Below are positions 9,871-19,853 of a DNA stretch of 64,000 nucleotides, piece by piece. The stretch's first letter is position 1. Each line of letters opens with the position of its first letter. The stretch comes from Phlyctochytrium arcticum (Eukaryota > Chytridiomycota > Chytridiomycetes > Chytridiales > Chytridiaceae). The DNA is taken from contig JAHLKI010000012.1 in assembly GCA_025602905.1 (NCBI GenBank), forward strand, positions 310,001 to 374,000, written 5' to 3'. The notes beneath the pieces are model-generated. The model made no database searches. It saw only the letters and a program-made list of their open reading frames with translations, and was not told the origin of the DNA. The position numbers and the translations under genes were made by a program.

Positions 9871-11024
9871 TCAGGCAGGGTGAGAGCTCGGTGAGAGCTT
9901 CTTCTCTTCCTCAGATCTGGTGCATTCGGAGCATTTACTGTGACAGAGCTCAAAAATCCGGAATGCCTATATATATAAGGAATCACTTTTTAGAAGACAT
10001 GAAAATGAGGCAGAACGCAGCATGAAAACGTACGAAATCCGCCTGGAAGCGCATGGGGTGCGTGCCACAGGCGTACGACTGACTCCATCCGAATTCCTGG
10101 TCAAACCTGTGCAAAATCTCATGCTTACACTCCATTGCACCTTTTTCTGGGTCTAATTTCAGGATATTCAGGAACCGATACAAGTCGCGACAGAGCGGCT
10201 CTCGCTCTAGCAGCTGACGCATGGTTGGTTTATTCCTTGCAATAAACGTGTGAACTTCGTTGGCGAGCAAGCACGAATTGCATTAGTCTGTGTAAGATGG
10301 CTAGAGTCTCATCCCGTTGATCGGTCAAGTCGTCGAATATCCGCCTCAATTTGGGGGGTGGAGCAGGGCCTCCGGCGGCACAAGTGATTCATGGCATTTG
10401 ACGAATATAATCACTCAGTTTCTCAGTAATCCTTTCTTCTTCGTTATTTAACAGGCGCAGTTCTTCTGGAAGGTCTCTGGTCCAACAGATTTTAAAGTGC
10501 CAGATGGCGACGGGCCCGGAATATGGGGTCTCTTCCGGATCGCGATATTTTCTGGTATCCGTATAAACGAAAACCAGACCGGGGGGTGGCGTATAGCCTT
10601 TGGCTTTGGGAAGGTACCCACATTCGCTCTTGCAACTACTAGCAGGGGCGTTGTACGGATGCATCCCGGGGGAGTCGACGAGGACAAAGCAATTTGCCCC
10701 CAGCGTAGTATGATTGAGCTCGTCAGGGATGGCTACCGTGTCCCCATCAAGCACGTAGTCATTGAGCGTGAGCGAAGCTGTTCGTGGGAGGAAACGGTGG
10801 ATTTCAAAGGGAATTTCTTGGCTATAAACTTGTCCAGGCTGTGGCCAGGGCGGGCGGTGGCATATCTATAGGAAGACTGGGTGTTTGTTAAATATTCTGA
10901 ATTCGCAAATCCACAGTTGCCTACTTACTTGAAGCTATACTTTATCTCGGGTAGACACACCCCGAAGACACCCAATCAGACAAACACCAATGGCTTTGGC
11001 AATCTTGTGCATTTTCCTGCTCAT
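9871..11024 (-). CDS. Unrecognised protein with hydrophobic N-terminus (multi-exon)
   Basis: I do not recognise this family. The model starts at 11024 (MSRKMHKIAKAIGVCLIGCL), a basic then hydrophobic N-terminus that could be a signal peptide or anchor. It breaks at a GT near 10939 and resumes at 10868, after a TAG acceptor, with ICHRPPWPQPGQVYSQ. It then stays open to 10389 through NDYVLDGDTVAIPDELNH and LVDSPGMHPYNAP, with several Cys and Pro-rich stretches. A further exon (about 10262-10013, encoding RQLLEREPLCRDLYRFLN) and a last exon (9942-9871) join in phase to each other across an intron that starts GTACGT. The join between 10389 and 10262 is unsure: the frame otherwise ends in a TGA at 10389. 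It could be one gene, two, or a broken gene. Confidence 0.45.
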
Positions 11025-11371
11025 AATCGCATGACCATTAGAGTCAGTATCACTTCTCAAGGGAAAGAAGCAAAGACAGAGTGTGAAGGAAAGCTTGGGC
11101 AATGGGTTGAAGTGTTATCCAGATGTCGTTGTCGGTCGTCGTCCTCGGAGCGGAGTTTGTGCAGATGTGGCTGGCTACTTGATATCACGGATGCGGTGGA
11201 TAATCAGCGAATTGATTGATCTTTGGGTTTCCGGGAATCAGCTCCGCTGTTTGTAGTTTGTGCCCTGTTCAAAAAGTTGCTCGCCGCGAGATCAGTTGGA
11301 AGTAAGGACGGAACGAAGGGAGAAGACTCGGAACAGAGAGCGTTGGAACTACTGTAAGGAACAAGAACAAT
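11025..11371. promoter_or_regulatory. Divergent upstream region before HOM2
   Basis: A 347-bp interval between the unrecognised minus-strand gene and aspartate-semialdehyde dehydrogenase. I see no TATA box. A purine-rich tract near 11290-11345 immediately precedes the HOM2 start. Confidence 0.35.
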
Positions 11372-12481
11372 ATGAGTGGAAGCGCACCCATCCCCACCGC
11401 CGGGCGTATCCCTGTCGGCATTCTCGGTGCAACCGGCACTGTCGGCCAGCGCTTCATTCAACTGCTGGACGGTCACCCATACTTTGTCGTCAAGGCCGTT
11501 GGCGCTTCCCCGCGCTCTGCCGGAAAGTCTTACAAGGACGCTGCTGTCCGCTCCTGGAAACAATCCACCGTCATTCCCCCGGCCGTCGCCAGTCTGACCG
11601 TCCAACTCTGTGAACCCGCCAACTTTGCCGGCTGCCGCCTCGTATTTTCCGGCCTGGACTCGGACGTAGCCGGGGATGTCGAGACTGCCTTTCTGAAAGC
11701 AGACTTTGCCGTCTTTTCCAATGCCAAAAACTACCGCATGGACCCCATTGTCCCCCTCATTGTGCCTCTCGTCAACACTTCCCATTTTGACATTATCCCC
11801 CATCAGCGCAAGCACCATAACCTGACCAAGGGTTTCCTTATTACCAACGCCAACTGCTCCACCACTGGCCTCGTCGTCCCCCTTAAAGCCCTCCAGGACG
11901 CTTTTGGTCCCCTTTCACGCGTCGTGGTCACTACCATGCAGGCCATCTCGGGCGCAGGCTACCCCGGCGTCCCAAGTCTCGACATTCTGGGGAACGTCGT
12001 CCCCTACATTTCGGGCGAGGAGGAAAAGATTGAGATTGAATGCGCAAAAATTCTCGGCGGTGTGAATGCCGACCAGTCCGCCTTTACTGAACAGCCCGGC
12101 CTCAAAGTCTCGGCCAGCTGTAACCGCGTTCCCGTCATTGACGGACACATGGAAAGCGTCATGGTCGAATTTGCCAACCGCCCTGCCCCATCCATAGAAC
12201 AAATCACTGCTGCCCTCGCAAGTTACACATCCGATGCCCAGAAACTCGGCGCACCCTCTGCCCCCGACCACGCCATCATTGTCATGTCAGAACCGGACCG
12301 GCCGCAGCCCCGCATGGACCTTATGCTTGGCAAAGGCAACTCGGTTTCGGTCGGACGAGTGCGCCCTTGCTCCATATTTGATGTCAAGTTTTCGCTGCTT
12401 TCCCATAATACCATCCTGGGTGCCGCTGGAAGTAGCATCATGAATGCGGAAGTGGCTGTCGCCCGTGGACTTTTAGAATGA
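11372..12481 (+). CDS. HOM2: Aspartate-semialdehyde dehydrogenase
   Basis: This enzyme reduces aspartyl-4-phosphate to aspartate-4-semialdehyde with NADPH, in the cytosolic pathway to homoserine, threonine and methionine. The 369-residue intronless frame has the NADP-binding loop GILGATGTVGQRF at about 16-28, the catalytic cysteine Cys162 within NANCSTTG, and the substrate-side stretch AISGAGYPGVPSLDILGN. Length fits the fungal Hom2 family (about 365). The start at 11372 puts the dinucleotide fold at residue 14, as usual. It is absent from animals. Confidence 0.96.
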   Translation: MSGSAPIPTAGRIPVGILGATGTVGQRFIQLLDGHPYFVVKAVGASPRSAGKSYKDAAVRSWKQSTVIPPAVASLTVQLCEPANFAGCRLVFSGLDSDVAGDVETAFLKADFAVFSNAKNYRMDPIVPLIVPLVNTSHFDIIPHQRKHHNLTKGFLITNANCSTTGLVVPLKALQDAFGPLSRVVVTTMQAISGAGYPGVPSLDILGNVVPYISGEEEKIEIECAKILGGVNADQSAFTEQPGLKVSASCNRVPVIDGHMESVMVEFANRPAPSIEQITAALASYTSDAQKLGAPSAPDHAIIVMSEPDRPQPRMDLMLGKGNSVSVGRVRPCSIFDVKFSLLSHNTILGAAGSSIMNAEVAVARGLLE

Positions 12482-12806
12482 ATCCCTTGTTTAGCTGCTG
12501 CCACTCTCTTTCCCCGTCACAATCGACGCTGATCTTGTGTATATATATATATATAATTGGATTTCCCATTCATCTCCTCGCTTCTATATCTATCCTGATG
12601 CATCAATGTCCTCCTCTTGAGTATTGAGGTTGGCTGGGAAACTGGGTTTGTGAAATTTGTGGCTGTGCCAACTTGCTGCATTCCAACCACTCCTGCAACC
12701 ACTCTCTCGGCCCAAATCCCACTCGCTCAAGCTCATAAATTCCTCATCCTCAAATCCCAAGTCTTTCGATCTCCCTATATATATACCACCAAAACCCACA
12801 AGGCCA
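12482..12806. other. Intergenic with AT-dinucleotide runs upstream of the ACP-like gene
   Basis: This 325-bp stretch holds an (AT)n run at 12540-12555 just after HOM2 and a second TATATATATA at 12776-12785, only 22 bp before the ACP-like start codon. The second run is too close to serve that ATG as a classic TATA box unless the 5' UTR is nearly absent. No gene is visible. Confidence 0.4.
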
Positions 12807-13345
12807 ATGTCTCTCCTGACACGTACCCTCGGTGCCGCCCGCCGCACCCCCGCCGTCCTCCTCACCCAATTCCCGTCCGTCGCTGTCCCATCCCGAACTC
12901 TCTACCGAAAAGCCTCGCCGCCATCTCTTCCTTACACTAAGAAGGCCATAGACCGTAAAGTCCTTGATCTTCTCCTTGACTACGTCAAGACTAACCCAGA
13001 AAAGGTACCGAATGCATTCTTCTTACAGATATTGTTTGTTTTTTTGGTCGGCTAACCAATGAGTTTTCACGAAACGCAGACCTCCATGGAAGCCAACCTC
13101 GTCACTGGCCTGGGCATCTCAAAACTGGATCGATTTGCGTTTTACTGGGATTTACAGACTGAATTCCAGTTCCTGATCCCTGCTACCAGGTACATTTGGA
13201 CATTCATGCAAAAATGTCGGTTTTTTTTCGCAAGTTCTGATTCATTGTGGTTTGTAGGCATGATGTACGAGACTTGCAGTCTGGGCGGGAGGCTGCTGAT
13301 TGGGTTGCCGCAATCTTGGAGCAGCAGGAGCGATTGGTTGTCTAG
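12807..13345 (+). CDS. Mitochondrial acyl-carrier-protein-like protein lacking the phosphopantetheine serine
   Basis: Three exons (12807-13004, 13080-13189, 13258-13345) join in phase to 131 residues. The first ~45 residues are Arg/Ser/Thr-rich without acidic residues, as in a mitochondrial presequence. The rest has the pattern of the mitochondrial ACP (NDUFAB1/Acp1): KVLDLLLDYVKTNPEK, then LGISKLDRFAFYWDLQTEF, then FLIP, ending AADWVAAILEQ. The canonical motif LGLDSLD is replaced by LGISKLD, so the serine that carries 4'-phosphopantetheine aligns with Lys81. If this is right it cannot carry acyl chains in the normal way. It could be a structural ACP-like partner of LYR proteins or complex I, or simply a remote helical protein. 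Confidence 0.65.
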
Positions 13346-13543
13346 ATGTGTCTAATTAATATATTATGGGTTCCGACATGGAATGCTTGTCCCGTTTTCG
13401 TGTTCTGAAGGTTGAGGGAGTGGATAGTATACACGGAGGAGTGGGGGATGAATTAGGGAAAGGCTATGTACAGGATGCTGGGAGGGCTATGTTACAGGTT
13501 GGATGGGTCCTAGAGCGAGACATCTTCCATCATGATTTGATGT

Positions 13544-14463
13544 TTACTCGTCAATTTTGGCACGTTTGGGAGTTTGCTCTGATTCCAATTCGGCTGGGCC
13601 CGTCGCTTCATCAGCCTTTTCCGTTGTTGCATCCTCAGCACCCCCACTACCATTCTTCTCTTCCATTTCTTTCCGCTTTTCCGCAATCCACCCTCGCACT
13701 TTTTCCAACTCGCTGCGCAACTCGGCGGCTCGTCGTTCTTTTTGGTCGAGTACTGTTAAAAACAAAACATCATTATTCCGCAAGCGAGTCCCCATGAAAA
13801 TGACCTTACGTGCTGTTGGCTGTAATGACATGTAAGAATGTGATTTTTTCAAATGGGAAAGAACGCGGATACTTACGGCTTCAAATTGGGGTAGTTCAAT
13901 CTTGCTCCATACTTCTTCAGGGAGGCCGTACCTGTGCTTTGGATCAGCTTTAACATGTTCAAGACTTGAAGAGGAAGAAATGTTTTTACTTTTCTTTGTT
14001 TTCCTTGATCCGTCGCGCCTTCTCTTCTTTACTCAATTTATCTGCATGAAAAACGTCAATACCCATGAACGGCAAGCACCAAGAATGGATAAGCAATCCC
14101 CGCACCCCCAGAATTGACAATAAACCCATTCTTGCGTTTGACTTCTGGCCCCGTAATCAATGCATTCTTCTCGGCAATCACCAGCGGATCAATATGCAAA
14201 AACTGGAATTCGGCCGTACTCTGCTGTCCCAGTAACCGCTGCGTCTGGAGATTGAGTTGAGCATTGGTTTTTCCGGGGAGGCAGTTGTAGGCTAAGATAT
14301 CTTTCCAATTGCCGATTCCGAAACGCATGAGGGCGAGTCGGAGGGTGTTGGCTTCGGACCGGGTCCAGTTTGGCGAGAGGGTGCAGTTCCAGAGACTGGG
14401 AGAGTCGTTGGGGCGGAGGACGTTGGAGGGGCCCGTGGGCATGGAGCGGGGTTTGTAAGTCAT
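13544..14463 (-). CDS. SANT/Myb-like nuclear protein with a 10-nt microexon
   Basis: Exons 14463-14106, 14041-13990, 13931-13877, 13819-13810 and 13752-13544 join in phase to 227 residues. Residues about 28-80 form a SANT/Myb-like repeat, with the spaced aromatic pattern W...W...W (NWTRSEANTLRLALMRFGIG, then NWKDILAYNCLPGKT). The middle, LSKEEKARRIKENKEKYGL, is charged. The C-terminal third, ERRAAELRSELEKVRGW, looks like a coiled coil and ends in an acidic Ala/Glu tail with KRAKIDE, a possible nuclear signal. The fourth exon is only 10 nt (CCAACAGCAC); it restores the frame between exons 3 and 5. A chromatin or RNA-linked function is likely but I cannot name the family. Confidence 0.75.
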
Positions 14464-14679
14464 GATTTCTGTTCTTGTTGGGTTTGAAGGTTTCAAGATT
14501 TGTTTGGAGCGCGCAGGATTTCACGTCCGACAATTGTCGGCTTTGCATGACTGTGCAGATCCAACGCCATTTGTCCAAAGAGAGGTTCATTGCGAAAACC
14601 TCACAATCTTTTTGGTTTGGTCGGGGTTTGCGATTCGGTATCACTGCAAAACCCATTTTAACACTAGTCATATTATAGC

Positions 14680-17640
14680 ATGGGTGCCTCTACACTGACT
14701 AGAGGAGGAGGAAGAGGCGGAGGAGGAGGTCGTGGTCGTGGTCGAGGAGGTGCCCCCGGAGGCCGAGGTGGTTTTGGCCGTAGTGGAGGCCGCCCATTCA
14801 ATAAACGTCGTGCCGTAAACGATACCGCCGTCCTCCCCGCCTCTCTCACCGAACAATTCGAATCCCCCGATTTCCCTACCGACTCCAATCAGGACTTGGA
14901 CGCTCGTTTCAATTTCCGGTTTACGAAACGGACCGTCTCGAGAAAAGACGAGCGGAAGGCTAAACGAATGGAAAAGAAGCAGCGGGTTGTGGAGCATCAT
15001 AGTCGGAGGAAGGGGGTGGATGAGGGTGAGGATTTGGAGGAAACGGTTGAGGTGGGAAAGGTATGGATGTTATTGGATTAGGTTTGTGAGGTATTTGTGA
15101 TTGACTTTTGAGCGGTTTTGTAGAAACGAAAGATTGGCAATGGAAATGAAGCCTCTGGAAAGAAGGCTCGTATAGAAGAGGTCCCAACAAACGCAACATC
15201 CAACAAGAAACCAGTTCCTGCAACCACCAAACCAACCCCACCCCCAACCAAAAAACCTGCCGTCAACCAACAATCCCAATTAGACCGGCTAGCTGAATCA
15301 AATCCAGCCTTCTACTCTCTCCTCTCCTCCCAAAACCTTGTCAAACTCGACAAGGCCATCAAACCCACCGTCAACATCAAAAGCGACGCCTTCGCCAATG
15401 ACGATCAGGATATTGAGCAGTATGCCAAGAAACTGAAAATAAAGGGGGGTAAAATGCCGTCGGCGTTTACGGAGGATGGGCTGGATGAGTTGTTTAAGGG
15501 ATTACTTGGGGGAGAGAGTGGGGAAGAGGAGGCGGAGTATAAGGCTTATCTGAAGGAGAAGAGAAAGGCGGCTGGGAAGAAGGACGCCAAGGGAGAAAGT
15601 GGCTCCGGGGAGGATGGGTCGGATAGTGATGAGGACATGGATTTATTGGGAGGTGACGATGATAGTGATTTGGACAATGATGAAGAGATGGACATATATG
15701 GCACTGGAATCAATGAGAGCGACTTGGCGGATAGTGATAGCGATCAAGAGATGGGCGACCATGCGCCTGGAGCTGACGATGATAGTGATCTGGCAAGCGA
15801 CAGTGAAGCTGATGAAGACTTGCTCGCGGATGGAAGTGAAAGCGGTGACAGCGATGATAGCGAAGAAGATGAATTTGCTGGTGATGTTGGCGCAGACTCT
15901 GAGGAGAGTAGTGATTTAGAGGATCAAGATGAATCGGAGGCAGACAAGCACGTCACCACGACACCACAACCCGCAGCAGCAGCATCCACAAAATACATCC
16001 CCCCACATCTCCGCAAACAACTCGCCTCCACCACCTCTTCTTCCACAATCGACGACCCCCGCCTCCAACGCCACCTCCAAGGTCTCCTGAACCGACTTTC
16101 ATCCACAAACATTTCCTCCATCCTCACCTCCATCGAAGAGCTCTACCGCTCTCACCCCCGCGCAACCCTCACAAACTTCATCACCGACTCGGTCATCACC
16201 TTTATTGGCGACCACGCCAATTTGCTCGATTCGTATGTTATGACCTATGCTGCACTCGTAGCCGGACTCTACCAAGTAATCGGCACAGAGTTTGGCGCAA
16301 CCCTCATCCAAAAAGTCGTTGAAGATATTATCTCAACCCGGGCAACGGTCGTAGCCGAGCAACGGGCCAATGAAGCCAAAGGCGAGGTGGAAGTCACCAG
16401 CAAGAAATGTCTCAATCTAGTCACGTTGGCATCCTACCTCTACACCTTCGACATTGTGGCCAACAACTTGCTTTACGATTTGATTCGTACGTCGATTGGG
16501 GAATTATCCGATTTGGATGTCGAGATTTTACTCCGTGTGTTACGGATTGCGGGAATTTCGATGCGCTCTGATGATCCCCTGGCCCTCAAACAGATTGTGA
16601 CCATGGTGAATGAGCAAGCAAGTAAACGAGCTACCCCGAGTTCGCGATTCAAGTTTATGGTCGAGATGGTTGGGAACGTCAAAAACAATCTGCGGAAAAA
16701 GGGGAAAAGTTTAGGAGCACATGGGGCTGCGGAGGGTGGCCAGGAAGAGACGTTGAAAAAGTTTGTGGCGGGTGTGGCCAAACGGGGGGGTGTAGGCGCC
16801 CGTGAACCGTTGCGGGTCGGCGTCAAGGATATAATGGAGGTGGGGACTCGTGGGAAGTGGTGGATTGTAGGTGGAGTCTGGAACGGAAACCTAGATTCAG
16901 CCTTACCCTCCAACACGGACTCACCTACCCCTTTACCCGGCAGCGACAGTACTCAACAATCCCATCTCCTATCCCTCTCCCGCGCCCAAAAACTCAACAC
17001 CGACATCCGCCGCCAAATCTTCCTTACCCTCCTCTCCTCCGAAGACTGCATCGACGCCCTCCAGCGCCTCCTCAAACTTGGTCTCAAACCCGCCCAAGAA
17101 CGCGAAATCGTCCGGGTGTTGATCCACTGCCTCTCGGAAGAAAAAGTGTATAACCCCTATTACGCTCTGGTCGGAGAACGGCTTTGCGCGCAGGCTCATG
17201 GGTACCGCGTCACGTTCCAGTATGTGCTCTGGGACTCGTTTAAGGCGATGGAAGGGGATGAAGAAATGGATGTACGACGGGTCTCGCATTTAGCCAAATT
17301 GTATGCCCACCTAGTCGCTGCACCTCAAGGCCTTCAACTCACGATTCTGAAATCATTGACTTATACGGCCCTCTCACCCTTCCAAACTCTGTTCCTAAAA
17401 CTCTTCTTGTTCAATTTATTCACCCGGCATTTGACAAGTGAGGACTCGGTCCGCTCGATGGTCTCCAAAGCGGCCAAAACGGAGAACGTCGTTGAAGGAT
17501 TGGGATTCTTTATCCGCTCATGGGCGAAGGGGGGGTATGATGTCGGTGGGCTAGTGGTCAAGGAAGCCGAACAGAAGGCTTTGAGTCGTGGATGTAAGGT
17601 TATGAAGGAGGTGTTTACGGCTGTAGGGCGGGGGTTGTGA
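14680..17640 (+). CDS. SGD1: Sgd1/NOM1 nucleolar MIF4G-MA3 protein
   Basis: Sgd1/NOM1 is an essential nucleolar factor of 40S ribosomal subunit biogenesis, which recruits an RNA helicase (eIF4AIII/Fal1) through its MIF4G domain. Exons 14680-15060 and 15124-17640 join in phase to 965 residues (yeast 899, human 860). The N-terminus is a Gly/Arg-rich RGG tract (residues 8-40). An acidic Asp/Ser/Glu region follows (about 275-415). PPHLRKQL precedes a MIF4G domain (about 443-635), and an MA3 domain begins at LNTDIRRQIFLTLLSSED (about 752-870). Arg/Gly-rich plus acidic tracts are common in nucleolar proteins. The gene diverges from the SANT gene with 216 bp between the starts. Confidence 0.92.
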
Positions 17641-17832
17641 AGAATTTTCGAAGTGGTTTATGATGTATCTATCTAAATTAATCAACAATTGTTCCATGTA
17701 AAATTGAAAAATCTCTTGGACAGGATGGCAGCAGCAGTTGTATGTGAGCGTGTGAGTTAGAGTAGGAAAGAATGGACAAGACGAGAAAAGAGATGGGAGG
17801 CATATGCAAGGGAAGACAACTCTATCCGATGA

Positions 17833-19037
17833 CTATGACTCCCGTCCAGAATGATGTGATATCACAGACCCCTCAACCAACAAATTCTTGACAGCCTCAT
17901 AAACCCCCAAAAAAATACTCCCCCCAATCGAAATCCACAGTACGCGGGGTCCAATCCCCGCAAACAATTTCCCTGGCCCCTCCTCTTTAATGATGGACTG
18001 AAAAGTGGGTATAATCCCCGACGTATGTCCCTTCTACAATCCTCATCAGTTAAAAACCGAGAGAGATGGAGTTGAGGGGTACACGTACCTGCGAGGATAA
18101 CATAATTCGGGTCTTGACAACATCTAATGGGGTTGTGAGGGCGGCGGCTATCCCACCGGCTATTGAGCCAAAAATGGCGGATTCCCAGGGATGAGGACGT
18201 CGGGATTTATAGGTCGTATACATTTTTTTGAATTTTTCGTAGAGGGGGAATTGGATGCACGTAAACGGAATCTAATCATCCATTAGAAAGCGGCGGTGAG
18301 GAACAAAGAGAAAGGAAAGAGTGGTCACGCACCTCACGAAAAACCGTCATGGCATATCCCCGATAAAACCCTTTCAATCCTTCTCCCCGCCATATGTTGT
18401 GTACGGCCGAGGTGACGGAGGTGTATTGACCGGTTTGCATCCGTTGTTTGCAGATTTCGGTTGGGACGCGGATAAAACATGCCGCCTTTTACAAGTATTC
18501 ATTGGGCAGTCCAAGGGGATAATACACAACGTACGATTTCACCACCGGATGCGGAAAGCATGTGGACTACTGGTTCGTGTTTCTCCTTGGGGAGGAGGGT
18601 GCCGACATGAGTTTTGAGATACTCGTATGTAACGAAAAAAGCCGCCGCTAAAATGAAATCAATCAACGGTTTCTTGGGGAGGGAGGGTAGGGGATGGACG
18701 TACCACCAGGTGCAGATCCGAGTACAGCTGAACTCAGCCCGGAATAAATGCCCCCAAACCCGCCTGAAGCCCAGAATCCTTGGCGTGATTGCTACAGAAA
18801 CATTCAGTCATCAAAGTTGTAGTGGGATGGTTTTGAGGGGTTATACCAGGCGGGTTTTGATGGTGTCGAGGGGGAAGAGGGCAGTATCAACTGATGTGCC
18901 TGCCAGGCCTCCAGCCTAAAATACAATGATCTTTAGTTTTGCGAATACTACGATTGGTGCTTTTTTGGGAAACGTACCACTAGGGCATACCCGAGCGGAA
19001 TTGGCGTAGTCGTGAATACAGACTCGGTCGACTCCAT
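17833..19037 (-). CDS. PET8: Mitochondrial S-adenosylmethionine carrier (SLC25A26/Pet8)
   Basis: An inner-membrane carrier that exchanges cytosolic SAM for S-adenosylhomocysteine to feed mitochondrial methylation and lipoate/biotin synthesis. Seven exons join in phase: 19037-18978, 18915-18847, 18791-18704, 18647-18535, 18485-18333, 18271-18089 and 18030-17833, for 287 residues (family about 270-285). The three mitochondrial-carrier signatures are [24 protein letters not shown] and [12 protein letters not shown]. The second, with RVPTE, is typical of the SAM carrier. [20 protein letters not shown] closes the third repeat. Introns are 50-63 nt. It converges on SGD1 (192 bp between stops). Confidence 0.94.
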
Positions 19038-19853
19038 TTCCTGCAAACTTTTTGGAGATTGCCCAAGTCTGATCTGATCGTCGCCAATTGTTTGTTTATT
19101 TACTTGGCCGCGGATCTGGGATTCCGCTCACCCGGCAAGTGTGGCTCAGCGGTCGGAGCTTGCTGTTTGAACTTTGAAATGTTTCGTTGCATTGTTTCAG
19201 GACGTGAAATCTAAACCTTTCTCAAACCAAGAACACATATGTATTCCTCCCAGTAAGAGGTGCTACCTGCCGTCCCTTCCACCACCACCACCACCTCATA
19301 TATACTGATTGGTCCGTTACTCTGCCCAAGACCAGCCCGTCAGAGTTTCAAGCACACGATCATGGCCTGCCACACACACTCTGTGTGTGTGTGTCTTGAT
19401 GGGTTTTAAATGATATGTTTTGTGACTGGGCGGGTAAGTCTATGGAGGTCCGGGTGCGTGCACTTTATGTTTCGTAGATATGCCTATAAAGTTTCGGGTA
19501 TTTGTTTCAGGGTTTGAATATCATTGGGGACAGGTTGGAAGGAACTCCCATTTGCAGGGGACCCTCTTCCGCCATATATGCACTCACAAAGTTCCAATAA
19601 GAACAAAGCATATCATATCCTGAAACAAAAACTCAGCAATATCAAGCACCAAACAAAATGTTAAACAGTGCCATAGCCGAAAGTTTTTGCAGCGATGCAG
19701 AGCAGAAACACTATTTGACGTGGATATCATGAAAAGCAATAAATGAAATCGGGCTCAAGCTCGACCCGGGAGAGTTCAAGCATCAAGCGGTTGTTCAGGC
19801 CCCGATTGTCCTGCTATCTCGATCGGGGACAGGTTCCACCTTTGCTATTCACG
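19038..19853. other. Intergenic between SAM carrier and tyrosinase, with a CA/TG hairpin
   Basis: An 816-bp upstream region for two divergent genes. It contains an ACC-rich tract at 19275-19297 and, at about 19371-19394, (CA)n directly followed by (TG)n separated by TCT, which forms a near-perfect hairpin of alternating purine and pyrimidine. A plus-strand open frame extends the tyrosinase N-terminus upstream to 19743, but those residues look like 5' UTR. No other gene is seen. Confidence 0.5.

Noticed and set aside
14680..15060. Minus-strand Ser/Pro-rich frames over the start of SGD1
   Set aside because: They are antisense shadows of the Gly/Arg-rich N-terminus of SGD1.
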